This document shows positions 16,698 through 25,131 of a stretch of DNA of 64,000 nt, piece after piece. The stretch comes from Paenibacillus sp. MBLB1832. Lineage in GTDB: Bacteria > Bacillota > Bacilli > Paenibacillales > NBRC-103111. The notes under the pieces are model-generated. The model made no database searches. It was given only the letters and a program-made list of their open reading frames with translations, and was not told the DNA's origin. A program made the position numbers and the translations under genes. The stretch lies in assembly GCF_032271945.1 (NCBI RefSeq), contig NZ_CP130319.1, forward strand, positions 4,545,001 to 4,609,000, in the 5' to 3' direction. Position 1 is the stretch's first letter; every line of letters begins with the position of its first letter.

Positions 16698-18626
16698 TTA
16701 CAAACTTCTTCCGTATAGAAGACTGTCTCGTGGTTCCAGGTCCGACCATGGCATCTCATAGCTGGGTTTGTTTACATACCTCTCCATGGCGATCCGTAGC
16801 TTAATTCCCTTGCCGGCAGGGAGCTTCACTTGCAGCCATCGACCGTTAATCTCATCAGGAGTGCCCTCTGCACCGTCCTCGCCAATCGATACCGCGTGCA
16901 GGAAGCGATGCTCTCCGAAGGTTCCTGCCTGCACGATCGTCTCCTTATCCTCGAAGAAGCTCGTATTCACGAGCTGCAGCGTCACGCTGTCCGCCGTCAA
17001 GCCCTCTACGAGTGCCGACACCCCTGCAGGCAACCCGGGACGCTTCGCTAAGGCGTCGAAATACCTCACGCGTGCATGCTGAAGCCCTCCATGGCTAATA
17101 TGCATCGGACCCCCAAGCGTCAACTGCACCAACCCTTCGAAGTAGATCGGGCAGAACTCCTGCCAGGCATGAATGCTGGAGAAATTGCCTTCACTATAGA
17201 GATTGCTCCACTCATATGGGTCTCCCTCCGAAGAGCGCATCTTGTCCAGCTGCTGACCAAGCAGCTTCATGTTTGCGGTCAGAATCGCTTCCGGATAGCC
17301 TGGGTTCAAGCCGCGAATGTACTGGAACCATGGCTGCGTATTGCCGATATAATGCTTCGTTTCCCGTCCAGTAGCATGGTCCTTGCCGGATACCACTGGT
17401 ATGACAATCTCATTCCAGTCGTGATCCTTCGGAATGCGCTCGACCCGCTCCAAATCCTGTTCCTCCATGGACATGACCCAGAGATAGACCGGAAACTTGG
17501 GAGAGGCCGGCTTCCAGTCATTCCAGCCGTTATCAAACCGCTTATACGGCACGACCCAGACACCATTCTCTTCCCTGCGCAGCTGCCACTGGGCATCCAG
17601 CTGAGAGCGGGCAAGGTCCAACCTCGATAGGTCGCCTGTTAAGAGCGCAGCATTCATTCCGGCATTCGTGACGGCCTCGATAATCGTCTTGAAGCCATGC
17701 GGCCATCTCCAGCCATAGTAGCCTCCCCACCACTTGCCATCGTTGTACTCGCCGATCTCACCGTTCAGCCCCACGTTATCCGGGATCACTCCACCATTGC
17801 GCTTGGTGCGCTCCTGCCAAGCCTCCAGGTAATCCGACACCCAGCTAACATACGCCTCGTCTCCTGTGTGGAGATAAGCATGCGTCACCAGACCGGTTGC
17901 ATTCAGATTGAGCGGTATATCTCCACGGTTCATTCTCTGGTTCATATAGTTCAGAATGTGTCGGTATACCTGATCGTTCGACCATGGACATTTGCCGCTG
18001 GCAAAGTCGACTCCCGGAATGTCCTCATAAGGAGCCAAATAATTGTCGAGAATGCCGCGATGCGTGCTCCAATCCTCCTCATTCACCACGAAGCGCGGGC
18101 CCTTGCTGCCGGTCAACGGGGAACGGATCAGCTTCTTCTCCGGATCGTAGTTTGGCGCTTCAGGATCCTCCCCGGTATACATCTTAGCGAATCGAACCGC
18201 ACGCTGGCGGTCTTTCATTGTCGCTGGTCCGGCCAGCCCCAGGAAGTAGAGATACAGATAGCCTTCGCCATGATGCATCCAATCGTAATAGGCGTCAAAT
18301 TCCCGGTGAATTTGCCCATACTCGGTCCACTGCCAAGTGATAGCCTCCCAAATTTTGCGGGAGATGTCGTGCAGCTCGCTGCTTCCACCCAGGGCGTACA
18401 GCAGCGCTAGGTTCATGAACGCCTCATACGGGTCGTCCGAGCCATCCATACCTGGCCAGTCCTTGCGCCAAATCAGTGTCCCGTCGGGATGTGTATATCT
18501 TGAAATAAACTCCTTAGCCGCCTTGTTCAGCGCATCGAACATCCACTGCTGCTGCAGTGCCCACCCGGGAGGTGCAACTCTTGCCGATGCTTCAACGGAA
18601 GGAATGCGGTTACTTTGCTGCGTCAT
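16698..18626 (-). CDS. large protein of unknown function, first gene of catabolic operon
   Basis: A 642-residue soluble protein with no signal peptide. It is rich in tryptophan, tyrosine and helical stretches (DDPYEAFMNLALLYALGG, WGGYYGWRWPHGFKTIIEA), which suggests an alpha/alpha toroid like those of several glycosidases and lyases, followed after about residue 540 by a small beta domain (VTLQLVNTSFFEDKETIV). I cannot place it in a named family. GGAGGA sits 9 bases before the ATG at 18626, so the upstream in-frame extension is rejected. Its position as operon leader beside GH43 and a lactonase suggests a glycan-active enzyme. Confidence 0.75.
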   Translation of the reverse strand: MTQQSNRIPSVEASARVAPPGWALQQQWMFDALNKAAKEFISRYTHPDGTLIWRKDWPGMDGSDDPYEAFMNLALLYALGGSSELHDISRKIWEAITWQWTEYGQIHREFDAYYDWMHHGEGYLYLYFLGLAGPATMKDRQRAVRFAKMYTGEDPEAPNYDPEKKLIRSPLTGSKGPRFVVNEEDWSTHRGILDNYLAPYEDIPGVDFASGKCPWSNDQVYRHILNYMNQRMNRGDIPLNLNATGLVTHAYLHTGDEAYVSWVSDYLEAWQERTKRNGGVIPDNVGLNGEIGEYNDGKWWGGYYGWRWPHGFKTIIEAVTNAGMNAALLTGDLSRLDLARSQLDAQWQLRREENGVWVVPYKRFDNGWNDWKPASPKFPVYLWVMSMEEQDLERVERIPKDHDWNEIVIPVVSGKDHATGRETKHYIGNTQPWFQYIRGLNPGYPEAILTANMKLLGQQLDKMRSSEGDPYEWSNLYSEGNFSSIHAWQEFCPIYFEGLVQLTLGGPMHISHGGLQHARVRYFDALAKRPGLPAGVSALVEGLTADSVTLQLVNTSFFEDKETIVQAGTFGEHRFLHAVSIGEDGAEGTPDEINGRWLQVKLPAGKGIKLRIAMERYVNKPSYEMPWSDLEPRDSLLYGRSL

Positions 18627-18672
18627 TTGCTTACGTCCTCCTCTGCGATCCATTGCCCATAATCATATGTCA

Positions 18673-18764
18673 ATTTTGCGCATTTCTTTTTGACAGCTTT
18701 ATTATATAATAGAAAAAGAACAATGGAGATACATCGATTTTGCGAAGCATATCGTGATTTTGCG
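18673..18764. promoter_or_regulatory. three ATTTTGCG direct repeats in a divergent promoter region
   Basis: ATTTTGCG occurs at 18673-18680, 18737-18744 and 18757-18764, all in the same orientation. The last two are exactly 20 bases apart and the first 64 bases away, that is roughly whole helical turns. AraC-type activators bind such direct half-sites. The region separates the catabolic operon (minus) from the AraC gene (plus), so these are probable binding sites for that regulator. Confidence 0.5.
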
Positions 18765-18779
18765 ATAGGAGGCCAACCT

Positions 18780-19625
18780 ATGCATACGAGCCGTTTTTTT
18801 CATTTACCTGCCATGGACAGCCTCCCCTATGGCATCATCGCTGTAGGACAGGTGAAGGATGATCCTAAGCATCGTGTTACCGGAAACAGGTACGCTGAGC
18901 ATATTTACAATCTACATCTAGCTGTTCGCGGCCGCGGCTGGGTACATACAGCAACCAATAAGATACCGATCGGGGCTATGGAAGGCTTCGTGTACTCGGA
19001 ACATCAAATTCAGCGATACGAAGCAGACGCTGCGGAGCCGTGGGAGGTATGGTGGATTTATTTCAAGGGAGAGGGGATTCGCGCATTGCTTCACAAGCAA
19101 ATCCTGGGAGAAGAGCCCTGGAGAATTCCCGTGGACAGCGGCAGGCGAATTCTTCCATTGATCGAGGCGCTGTGGGAGCTTGCTGGACAAAATGATGCAG
19201 CCAACCTCCCGGTCGTGAGCTCGACGCTGTACCGAATTCTGCTGGAGCTGCTGACACATTCGGCCGCTCCTCCCTCCTCTGGCTCTGCCAGGCTGGAGCA
19301 CCGGCTGCAGTTCACCGCCGAATATATGCGCTCGCATTGCAGTCAGCCGCTGACACTGGAGCAGCTGGCAGCACATAGCGGCGTCAGCAGCGCATATTTC
19401 AGCCGCACCTTCCATGCGCATTTCGGAATGCCGCCATTGGATTATTTGGCCCAGATGCGCATCGAGCTGGCGAAGCAGATGCTGATCGTCACTCACAAGA
19501 CGATTAAACAAATCGCCTTCGAGGTTGGCTATGGCAACCCCAGCTACTTCATTGAACGCTTCCGCGGAATCGTAGGTATGACACCTGCTATCTACCGTGA
19601 GGCGAGTCTGAATCCACCAGTATAA
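18780..19625 (+). CDS. AraC-family transcriptional regulator
   Basis: A 281-residue soluble regulator: an N-terminal cupin-like sugar-sensing domain (NLHLAVRGRGWVHTATNK) and a C-terminal AraC domain of about 100 residues with two helix-turn-helix units, ending GYGNPSYFIERFRGIVGMTPAIYR. The start is the ATG at 18780, seven bases after GGAGG; earlier in-frame codons lie in the promoter repeats. It is divergent from the catabolic operon at 10563-18626, which it probably controls, and is followed 13 bases later by a second AraC gene. Confidence 0.88.
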   Translation: MHTSRFFHLPAMDSLPYGIIAVGQVKDDPKHRVTGNRYAEHIYNLHLAVRGRGWVHTATNKIPIGAMEGFVYSEHQIQRYEADAAEPWEVWWIYFKGEGIRALLHKQILGEEPWRIPVDSGRRILPLIEALWELAGQNDAANLPVVSSTLYRILLELLTHSAAPPSSGSARLEHRLQFTAEYMRSHCSQPLTLEQLAAHSGVSSAYFSRTFHAHFGMPPLDYLAQMRIELAKQMLIVTHKTIKQIAFEVGYGNPSYFIERFRGIVGMTPAIYREASLNPPV

Positions 19626-19638
19626 TGGAGATGTATAG

Positions 19639-20496
19639 ATGATAATACACAGCAATGCGAGTATGGACGAGCAGCTCGGTCTATCCCTCCTTCTCGTTCA
19701 ACAGGCTCCTTACTCCCGACTGCGGATTCGGGATATGACCAAGAGCCATTGGGTGCTCAGCCACGTTGTGAGCGGATCGGTGACTATGAGCACGGGAGGG
19801 AATAGGTACACAGCTGCTCCCGGACAGGTCATGGTTCATCCACCTCACATCCCCTTTGACGAAGAGAATGCGGGGGAAGGGCTACATCAGGTGCTGTTCC
19901 TCGACATCACCTTATCGCAGCATCTCGATTTGTTCCGCATACTGCCTGTGGCTCCCGTGGTGACACTTTCTCAGCCGGAGTCCTACCGGGCATTGTTCGG
20001 ACAGCTTTTGGCGCACTGGAACGACCCTGACACACCGCTGAGAACCCTTCACTTATTCACCGGCATTCTCGAGCTGGTGAAGCAGCTGATCCTGGGCTGG
20101 GAAGCGGAGGGAAGGCAACCCCGCCCGGAGGCATTGAACTCCAAGGAGGATCGCTTTATGGAGGTAATCAGGTATATGGAGCAGCAGATAAAGCACAAGG
20201 TGACGAGAGAAGACCTCGCTTCCCTGCTGCACCTACATCCAAATTATTTCGACAAGCTGTTCTACAAGCACTTTCAACAGACGCCGATGCATATGCTTCG
20301 TTCACTGCGCATTCGCAAGGCGAAGTCACTGCTCGAGACGACCCAGGCTTCCCTCGAGTCCATCGCCTATGAGTGCGGTCTGGGCGATGCAGCTTATTTT
20401 ACCCGAGCCTTCAAGAATCAGATGAATGAAACGCCAGGCCACTATCGTTCACGTATGCAGAAGCTGATGAGATGGTACGGCCCTGAGGAGAGGTGA
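19639..20496 (+). CDS. AraC-family transcriptional regulator
   Basis: A 285-residue regulator with an N-terminal cupin-like domain (LSHVVSGSVTMSTGGNRYT) and a C-terminal AraC domain (HLHPNYFDKLFYKHFQQTP and GLGDAAYFTRAFKNQMNETPGHYRS). GGAG lies 8 bases before the ATG. It is co-transcribed with the AraC gene just upstream. The likely original target is the adjacent fucosidase locus, now decayed, or the divergent operon. Confidence 0.87.
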   Translation: MIIHSNASMDEQLGLSLLLVQQAPYSRLRIRDMTKSHWVLSHVVSGSVTMSTGGNRYTAAPGQVMVHPPHIPFDEENAGEGLHQVLFLDITLSQHLDLFRILPVAPVVTLSQPESYRALFGQLLAHWNDPDTPLRTLHLFTGILELVKQLILGWEAEGRQPRPEALNSKEDRFMEVIRYMEQQIKHKVTREDLASLLHLHPNYFDKLFYKHFQQTPMHMLRSLRIRKAKSLLETTQASLESIAYECGLGDAAYFTRAFKNQMNETPGHYRSRMQKLMRWYGPEER

Positions 20497-20529
20497 GTTG
20501 AATGTCAGCCGATACGGATCATAAGGATT

Positions 20530-20895
20530 CCCTGAGCAGCCTCCTCGGTGGTAACAAGCCTCCCCCAGCATAGCCAGCACATCCTGACCTTAAGGCGTGT
20601 TCGTAATCTTATATTCCGAAAGCGCCGCATCCCACATGTAGAAGCCGTCATGATGCCTCGTGGTAAAGCAGAGATACTGTATGCCTGCTTCCTCCGCCAC
20701 ATCCAGCCAAGCTTCCGGATCGAACTTCACCGGATTGAACTCGTGAATGAGTTTCTCATAGGAGGAGCGCGTCATGTCCCCTCTCCACAGAATTTGCTCA
20801 TGCCATGCAGGAATTTTATAGAGACCCCAATGAACGAATATGCCAAACCCCTAGTCACAGAACCGATCGCTTGCATCGTGAAATCTAGATCTCAT
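20530..20895 (-). pseudogene. N-terminal remnant of GH29 alpha-L-fucosidase
   Basis: Starting at an ATG at 20895 behind GGAGGA, the minus strand encodes RFHDASDRFCD, TAG, GFGIFVHWGLYKIPAWHE, HEFNPVKFDPEAW, YLCFTTRHHDGFYMW and ITNTP, TAA, GQDVLAMLGEACYHRG. These are the successive N-terminal blocks of GH29 fucosidases (FIHWGxYSxPAW, TxKHHDGF). Two in-frame stops and loss of everything after about residue 115, including the catalytic nucleophile region, make it non-functional. An intact GH29 gene lies at 58395-59690. Confidence 0.8.
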
Positions 20896-21045
20896 CTCGT
20901 GCTCTCCTCCTGTGATTGTGTAAATTGTCTCAACTAGAGAATACCTGAATTATTAAGTGCATACGTACGTTTTCTTAACGTGAATGTAAACTATCTTAAC
21001 CTGATGGACAAGGCCTGATGGTAGATGACAATTCATGACAAAAAT

Positions 21046-21100
21046 ACGGGGTAGCTTTCACAAGCATGACATACGTCACTGATTGTGAGAACTACCCCGT
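21046..21100 (-). terminator. strong terminator after aldo/keto reductase
   Basis: Long arms (ACGGGGTAG at 21046-21054 against CTACCCCGT at 21092-21100, extended by a further pairing block) followed by ATTTTTG on the minus strand. It lies 13 bases after the stop of the gene at 21113. Confidence 0.8.
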
Positions 21101-21112
21101 TGTTCTGGAAAT

Positions 21113-22024
21113 TTAATTTCGATATTCAATCGGATCACTAGGGAATGCGGCGAATATGCGGTCCAGATCCTCCTGCGGCAAGCCCTTGCCATCACAATAC
21201 GCAGCATTGAGCTCCAAGGAACGAATCGAGGTCGTTCCGGTTAGCGTGACATGAATGTCCGGGCAGGAGTAGCTGAAGCGCATCGCCGGTTCGATCAAAC
21301 CCTTCGGATCGGTCTTCCGAAGGAATGCAAGCTTCGCCTTCCGCTCTTCCGCTAGGTCGATCATCGGCTGTTTAATAAACTTCGCCGGTGCATCCGCCAG
21401 CAATCCCATGCCCAACACGCTTCCGTTGATCACGCCCATATTGAGCTCACGCGTTAGCGGGAACACTTCATCCTTTGCCGAATGGTCTATCAGCATGTAC
21501 CTGCTGAACACTTGGGTCGTATCGAACACCCGTGTCTCCAGATAGGGCAGCAGGACATCAAAGTCTCTTCCGTTAACTCCAATGGCACGAATTTTGCCCT
21601 GCTCCTTCAGCTTCACAAGTGCGAGGTAACAGCCGTTCATGACCTCATCGAAGTTCCACGAGTCAGGCTCATGAATTTGCAACAGATCGATGACGTCCGT
21701 CTGCAGCCGCTTCAGGCTGTTCTCCACCGAGCGAATCGTATTCTCATAGTTGTACGCTTCTCCGCGCATTACGGCCTTCGATGCTAGAATAACGGAATCG
21801 CGCTTGCGCCCCTTCAACGCCTCGCCGATCCGCCTCTCACTCTCGCCTCTGCCATAGAGCGGGGCCGTGTCGATGAAGTTGATACCGAGGTCCAGCGAGC
21901 GATGCACCACCTCGGTGACCTGTTTATCGGTCACTCCATCTGCGAAGTCTCCGCCGAGTGGTGCTCCGCCGAGTCCCAATTGAGATACGCGAAAGCCTGT
22001 TTTTCCTAGAATGTTATACTCCAT
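21113..22024 (-). CDS. aldo/keto reductase, sugar 1-dehydrogenase type
   Basis: A 303-residue aldo/keto reductase. Catalytic residues are D52 and Y57 (FIDTAPLYG), K83 (LASKAV) and H118 (DLLQIHEPD). The N-terminal pattern (LGKTGFRVSQLGLGGAPLGG) and the short C-terminal region resemble enzymes called L-fucose, D-threo-aldose or L-galactose 1-dehydrogenases, which oxidise the sugar to its lactone. Substrate not proven. GGGTGA precedes the ATG. It is a single gene with its own terminator, between a fucosidase remnant and the GntR regulator gene. Confidence 0.85.
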   Translation of the reverse strand: MEYNILGKTGFRVSQLGLGGAPLGGDFADGVTDKQVTEVVHRSLDLGINFIDTAPLYGRGESERRIGEALKGRKRDSVILASKAVMRGEAYNYENTIRSVENSLKRLQTDVIDLLQIHEPDSWNFDEVMNGCYLALVKLKEQGKIRAIGVNGRDFDVLLPYLETRVFDTTQVFSRYMLIDHSAKDEVFPLTRELNMGVINGSVLGMGLLADAPAKFIKQPMIDLAEERKAKLAFLRKTDPKGLIEPAMRFSYSCPDIHVTLTGTTSIRSLELNAAYCDGKGLPQEDLDRIFAAFPSDPIEYRN

Positions 22025-22182
22025 ATTCGTTCACCCATTTCTCTACATTCTGAATTAGAAATACCACAATTTTGATTTAATTTATCTAACAATATAATTA
22101 TAAGTCACATTATACCTCTACATATATACCTTGATTTTGTCATTTATATCACAATATTGCCTTGTCCGAGCAGAACATCGAA

Positions 22183-22212
22183 AAGCCCTCACATCACATG
22201 GATGTGGGGCTT
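22183..22212 (-). terminator. hairpin terminator after GntR regulator gene
   Basis: Arms AAGCCCTCACATC (22183-22195) and GATGTGGGGCTT (22201-22212), pairing with one bulge, are followed by TTTT on the minus strand 26 bases after the regulator's stop. Confidence 0.75.
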
Positions 22213-22237
22213 CCTGTTCATGTTATGGAGTCCGAGT

Positions 22238-23269
22238 CTACTCGCCGCATACGATCAGCTCTCCCTGTAGTTCGAAGTGCTCGGGTCGCCAGAGCTCACC
22301 TTGGTTGTTCTGAACCATGAGTCGCTGGTAAGACTTGGCTGCGAGCTCCTTCATCGGCTGCCGATAAGCCAGCATCCGATAGGCTGCCATCTCAGGGTAG
22401 TAATCGATGGCCCCCAGTACGACCCGGTCAGAAAGTCCCTGCTCTTGCAGGTATGCAGCAGCGGCAAGTCCAAGCTGCCCATTAGAGCAAATCAACCCTC
22501 CCGGCAGCAAGTCCTGCTGGTGCAAGTGCGTCAGGAGCTCGCGAACCTCAGAATGTACATGCGGGCTGCGGGGTATGGTATGAATGAAGCCTGTGCCACT
22601 GCTGGATTCCAAGTAAGCCTGTTGCCTGCGTGCCTCACTTGGAACATAAGGACCGTCAAACCCGATCAAGTGAATGTTCGCATTACTTCGGGTTTGCAGA
22701 GCGGAATATAACGTCACGACCGCGTCACGGTTATCCAACCATACCGTATCGGCGACTTCATTCTTGAAGCTCTGATCGAAAATGACCAGATTCATGCCAA
22801 TGGTCCGTATCCGGTGTAAAAGCTCGAGATTAAGCTTCTCCGATTGTGCCCAGTACACAATATTACGAATGTTTCGTTTGAACAAACGATAGAACAGATC
22901 ACTGGACTCCAGCGCGTTGCCCTCGTAATCCTGTTTGAACAAAACCAGTGACCCCGATTCCTCGGCGACACGCTCGAAATGCTCCATGTAAGCGGCGAAG
23001 AATGGGTTATGTACCGCCGCCACCAGAGCAATCATATCGAGCGAGCCCTTATGGCTCCCCCGCCGCTTGGATACCATGGTCCCTTGCCCTTGCACACTGA
23101 CGATAAGTCCTTCCTGCTTCAGCTCGGTTAACGCCTTCCTCACCGTCACCCGGCTAATCTGGTACTTGTCACACAGCTCCTGCTCCGTAGGAATCGGCTC
23201 CCCACCCGAATAGGTGCCGTCCAGGATGTGTTTGATCATTTGATCCTTCAGTTGCAGAAAAAGCGACAT
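22238..23269 (-). CDS. GntR-type regulator with LacI-like ligand domain
   Basis: A 343-residue repressor of the AraR/LacI-hybrid kind: an N-terminal winged-helix GntR domain (residues 1-70, PTEQELCDKYQISRVTVRKALTEL) joined to a periplasmic-binding-protein-like sensor domain (from about residue 78, IALVAAVHNPFFAAYMEHFERVAEE). The effector is presumably a sugar. A palindrome in its own promoter (23310-23336) recurs in the promoter of the ROK gene, so it probably represses itself and the ROK-SIS pair. No strong ribosome binding site is visible; AAAGG lies about 10 bases ahead of the ATG. Confidence 0.87.
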   Translation of the reverse strand: MSLFLQLKDQMIKHILDGTYSGGEPIPTEQELCDKYQISRVTVRKALTELKQEGLIVSVQGQGTMVSKRRGSHKGSLDMIALVAAVHNPFFAAYMEHFERVAEESGSLVLFKQDYEGNALESSDLFYRLFKRNIRNIVYWAQSEKLNLELLHRIRTIGMNLVIFDQSFKNEVADTVWLDNRDAVVTLYSALQTRSNANIHLIGFDGPYVPSEARRQQAYLESSSGTGFIHTIPRSPHVHSEVRELLTHLHQQDLLPGGLICSNGQLGLAAAAYLQEQGLSDRVVLGAIDYYPEMAAYRMLAYRQPMKELAAKSYQRLMVQNNQGELWRPEHFELQGELIVCGE

Positions 23270-23309
23270 GCGAACCGGCCTTTCTTACAAGCAGCCTTTA
23301 CAAGCTGGC

Positions 23310-23336
23310 ATGTTGTATTTTCATTAAATACAACAT
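23310..23336. promoter_or_regulatory. operator palindrome overlapping GntR regulator promoter
   Basis: Perfect 11-base arms (ATGTTGTATTT and its complement) flank five bases. On the minus strand TTGACA (complement of 23350-23355) and a TGTATT box 17 bases later overlap the palindrome, so a bound dimer would block RNA polymerase. The core TTGTATT-N7-AATACAA is identical in spacing to the palindrome at 25058-25082. Confidence 0.7.
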
Positions 23337-23361
23337 GATTTGCTGGAAATGTCAAGAAAGA

Positions 23362-24015
23362 CTAAGCTTCGAAGAACTCCTGCTCAACCATCATACAGAG
23401 CGTATGATAGATAGGAAGATGCCTCTCCTGAATGTCCGGGGTCAAATTGTACGGCACTCGAATCGTTACGGTGCACAGCTCCCCAAGCTTACCGCCGCCC
23501 TTGCCTGTCAGTCCGATTGTTCGCACCCCTATGGCGTTCGCCACCTGAACAGCACGGACCACATTGGCTGAGTTGCCTGATGTACTCAGTGCGAGCAGCA
23601 CATCCCCCTCCCGTCCTAGTCCATAGACCTGTTGGCCGAAGATCATGTCGGGAGCGACGTCATTGGCGTAAGCAGTTATCAGAGCGGAATGGCTGACTAG
23701 GGAAATGGCAGGCAGCGCTCCTTGAAGACGATCCGCCAGATAGGCTCCATCCGTTGGATTCGCACCTTCCAGCAGACTGCGCTGCTTAGCGCCTAACGGC
23801 CGCTTGGACATGAAGCCCTTCATCAGCTCGCCCACGATATGCTCACTATCGGCCGCGCTCCCCCCGTTTCCGCAAACCATCAGCTTGCCGCCGCTGTGAA
23901 AGGACGATGACAGCTCTCGATATGCCGCCTCAATATCTTTTTTACACGAAGATAAGTCTGGGTACTTGGAGATTAATCCAGACATCCAACGTTCGATCAT
24001 AGAATCCTGCAGCAT
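23362..24015 (-). CDS. SIS-domain phosphosugar isomerase/binding protein (GmhA-like)
   Basis: A 217-residue protein of the GmhA/DiaA type. The sugar-phosphate site is clear: CGNGGSAADSEHIVGELMKGF, with histidine and glutamate at the positions used by GmhA, and LSTSGNSANVVRA in the second half. GmhA isomerises sedoheptulose 7-phosphate; here, next to a ROK kinase and a sugar-responsive repressor, isomerisation of another ketose or aldose phosphate is more likely. It follows the ROK gene by about 50 bases on the same strand. A GGGGGG tract near the start serves as ribosome binding site. Confidence 0.82.
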   Translation of the reverse strand: MLQDSMIERWMSGLISKYPDLSSCKKDIEAAYRELSSSFHSGGKLMVCGNGGSAADSEHIVGELMKGFMSKRPLGAKQRSLLEGANPTDGAYLADRLQGALPAISLVSHSALITAYANDVAPDMIFGQQVYGLGREGDVLLALSTSGNSANVVRAVQVANAIGVRTIGLTGKGGGKLGELCTVTIRVPYNLTPDIQERHLPIYHTLCMMVEQEFFEA

Positions 24016-24067
24016 GAAGCTTCCCCCCTGTTGAATCGGTTACTTAATTGTAATATTCTCGGCACAC

Positions 24068-25054
24068 TTAGCTAGTTCTTAAAGCATATTGAGCTACGGA
24101 CAAGGCGGCATAGTCGCCAATCTCTTCCCCCAGGCCGGCAGTTAAGATGGTGCATACCTGGCGGGATATCGACAGGCACTCTTCCAACAGCACTTGGTGT
24201 ACCTTGCTCTCCAGCAAGGATTGCTGCCGCGTATAAATACTACCGATCACAATGCGCTCCGGATTGAGCAGATCGATCAGCATCGAAAGCCCTCTTCCGA
24301 GCTGATAGGCTACCATATCCACCACTTCCAGTGCCCCCGGGTCGCCTGTATGGGCATACTCGAACACCTTCTTCGCCGTAATCTCCCCTATCGCTTCTGG
24401 CGAGGGACAGAAGGATGGAGGTATTCCTTCGGATAACCGGCGCCGGGCTACCTGTGTCGCCAGATGAGCAATACCACCACCGCTGCAAAAGCCCTCGAAC
24501 GAGCCAAGCTTACCGTACCCCTTAGGCCCGTCATGCTCCAGGCGGATGTGTCCGACCTCGCCCGCCATGTCGTTCGTACCCGAATACAGCTTGCCGTCCA
24601 GGATCAAGCCCGCTCCCATACCTGTACCGAAGGTAAGGAACACCATGTTGCTGCTGCCCTTCCCCGCTCCCCAGGTCCATTCCGCCAGTGCGCAGGCATT
24701 CGCATCATTCTGGACGGCGACGGGGACGCCGAACGTATCCCGGAAGGGGCTCACAATATCGATGTCATCCCACCCCGGCAGATTCGGCGGGGAGAGAATG
24801 CGGCCGGAGCGGCTATTCAGCGGCCCCCCACAGCTTATGCCAATCGACGCTAACGGTTCGGAGTCTTGATGTGCTTCTAATAATTCCTGCAGAATCTTCA
24901 GTATGGCTTCGATGGCTGAATGGGGTTCCTGCGGTGTCGGAATCGCCTTCTTCACCAGCAGCTCCACACCATCTCCGCAACTGCGCCCTATACTGACGGA
25001 ACACTTGGTGCCACCTATATCAATACCGGCAAGAAGTATGACGGCCACCTCCAT
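24068..25054 (-). CDS. ROK-family sugar kinase
   Basis: A 328-residue ROK protein, likely a cytoplasmic sugar kinase. The phosphate motif LAGIDIGGTKCSVSIG opens the protein, and QNDANACALAEWTWGAG plus FLTFGTGMGAGLI supply the catalytic aspartate and ATP-binding loop. The usual CxCGxxGCxE zinc cysteines are missing: the segment reads GYGKLGSFEGFCSGGG. No helix-turn-helix precedes, so it is a kinase rather than an Xyl-type repressor. The start is odd: the ATG at 25054 lacks an upstream ribosome binding site, while GGAGGTGG lies just after it and only an ATA codon is at normal distance from that. Confidence 0.83.
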   Translation of the reverse strand: MEVAVILLAGIDIGGTKCSVSIGRSCGDGVELLVKKAIPTPQEPHSAIEAILKILQELLEAHQDSEPLASIGISCGGPLNSRSGRILSPPNLPGWDDIDIVSPFRDTFGVPVAVQNDANACALAEWTWGAGKGSSNMVFLTFGTGMGAGLILDGKLYSGTNDMAGEVGHIRLEHDGPKGYGKLGSFEGFCSGGGIAHLATQVARRRLSEGIPPSFCPSPEAIGEITAKKVFEYAHTGDPGALEVVDMVAYQLGRGLSMLIDLLNPERIVIGSIYTRQQSLLESKVHQVLLEECLSISRQVCTILTAGLGEEIGDYAALSVAQYALRTS

Positions 25055-25057
25055 GCA

Positions 25058-25109
25058 ATTTGTATTATTTAATAATACAAATATAATTATAATTCAGCCA
25101 TTTTGTCAA
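25058..25109 (-). promoter_or_regulatory. ROK gene promoter with operator palindrome
   Basis: TTGACA (complement of 25104-25109) and TATATT (complement of 25080-25085), 18 bases apart, form a good promoter. The 25-base perfect palindrome at 25058-25082 (arms ATTTGTATTATT) covers the expected start of transcription. Its core TTGTATT-N7-AATACAA equals that in the GntR regulator's promoter, making joint repression likely. Confidence 0.7.
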
Positions 25110-25131
25110 CGAGGTTTCTTACATTTCGTGC

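Noticed and set aside
17697..18410. A 237-codon plus-strand open frame
   Set aside because: Antisense to the 642-residue protein, whose ribosome binding site, start and operon spacing are all good; no motif on the plus strand.
18690..18710. TTGACA and TATAAT in the AraC/operon divergent region
   Set aside because: They are only 9 bases apart, so they cannot form one sigma-A promoter; each may belong to another, unseen partner box.
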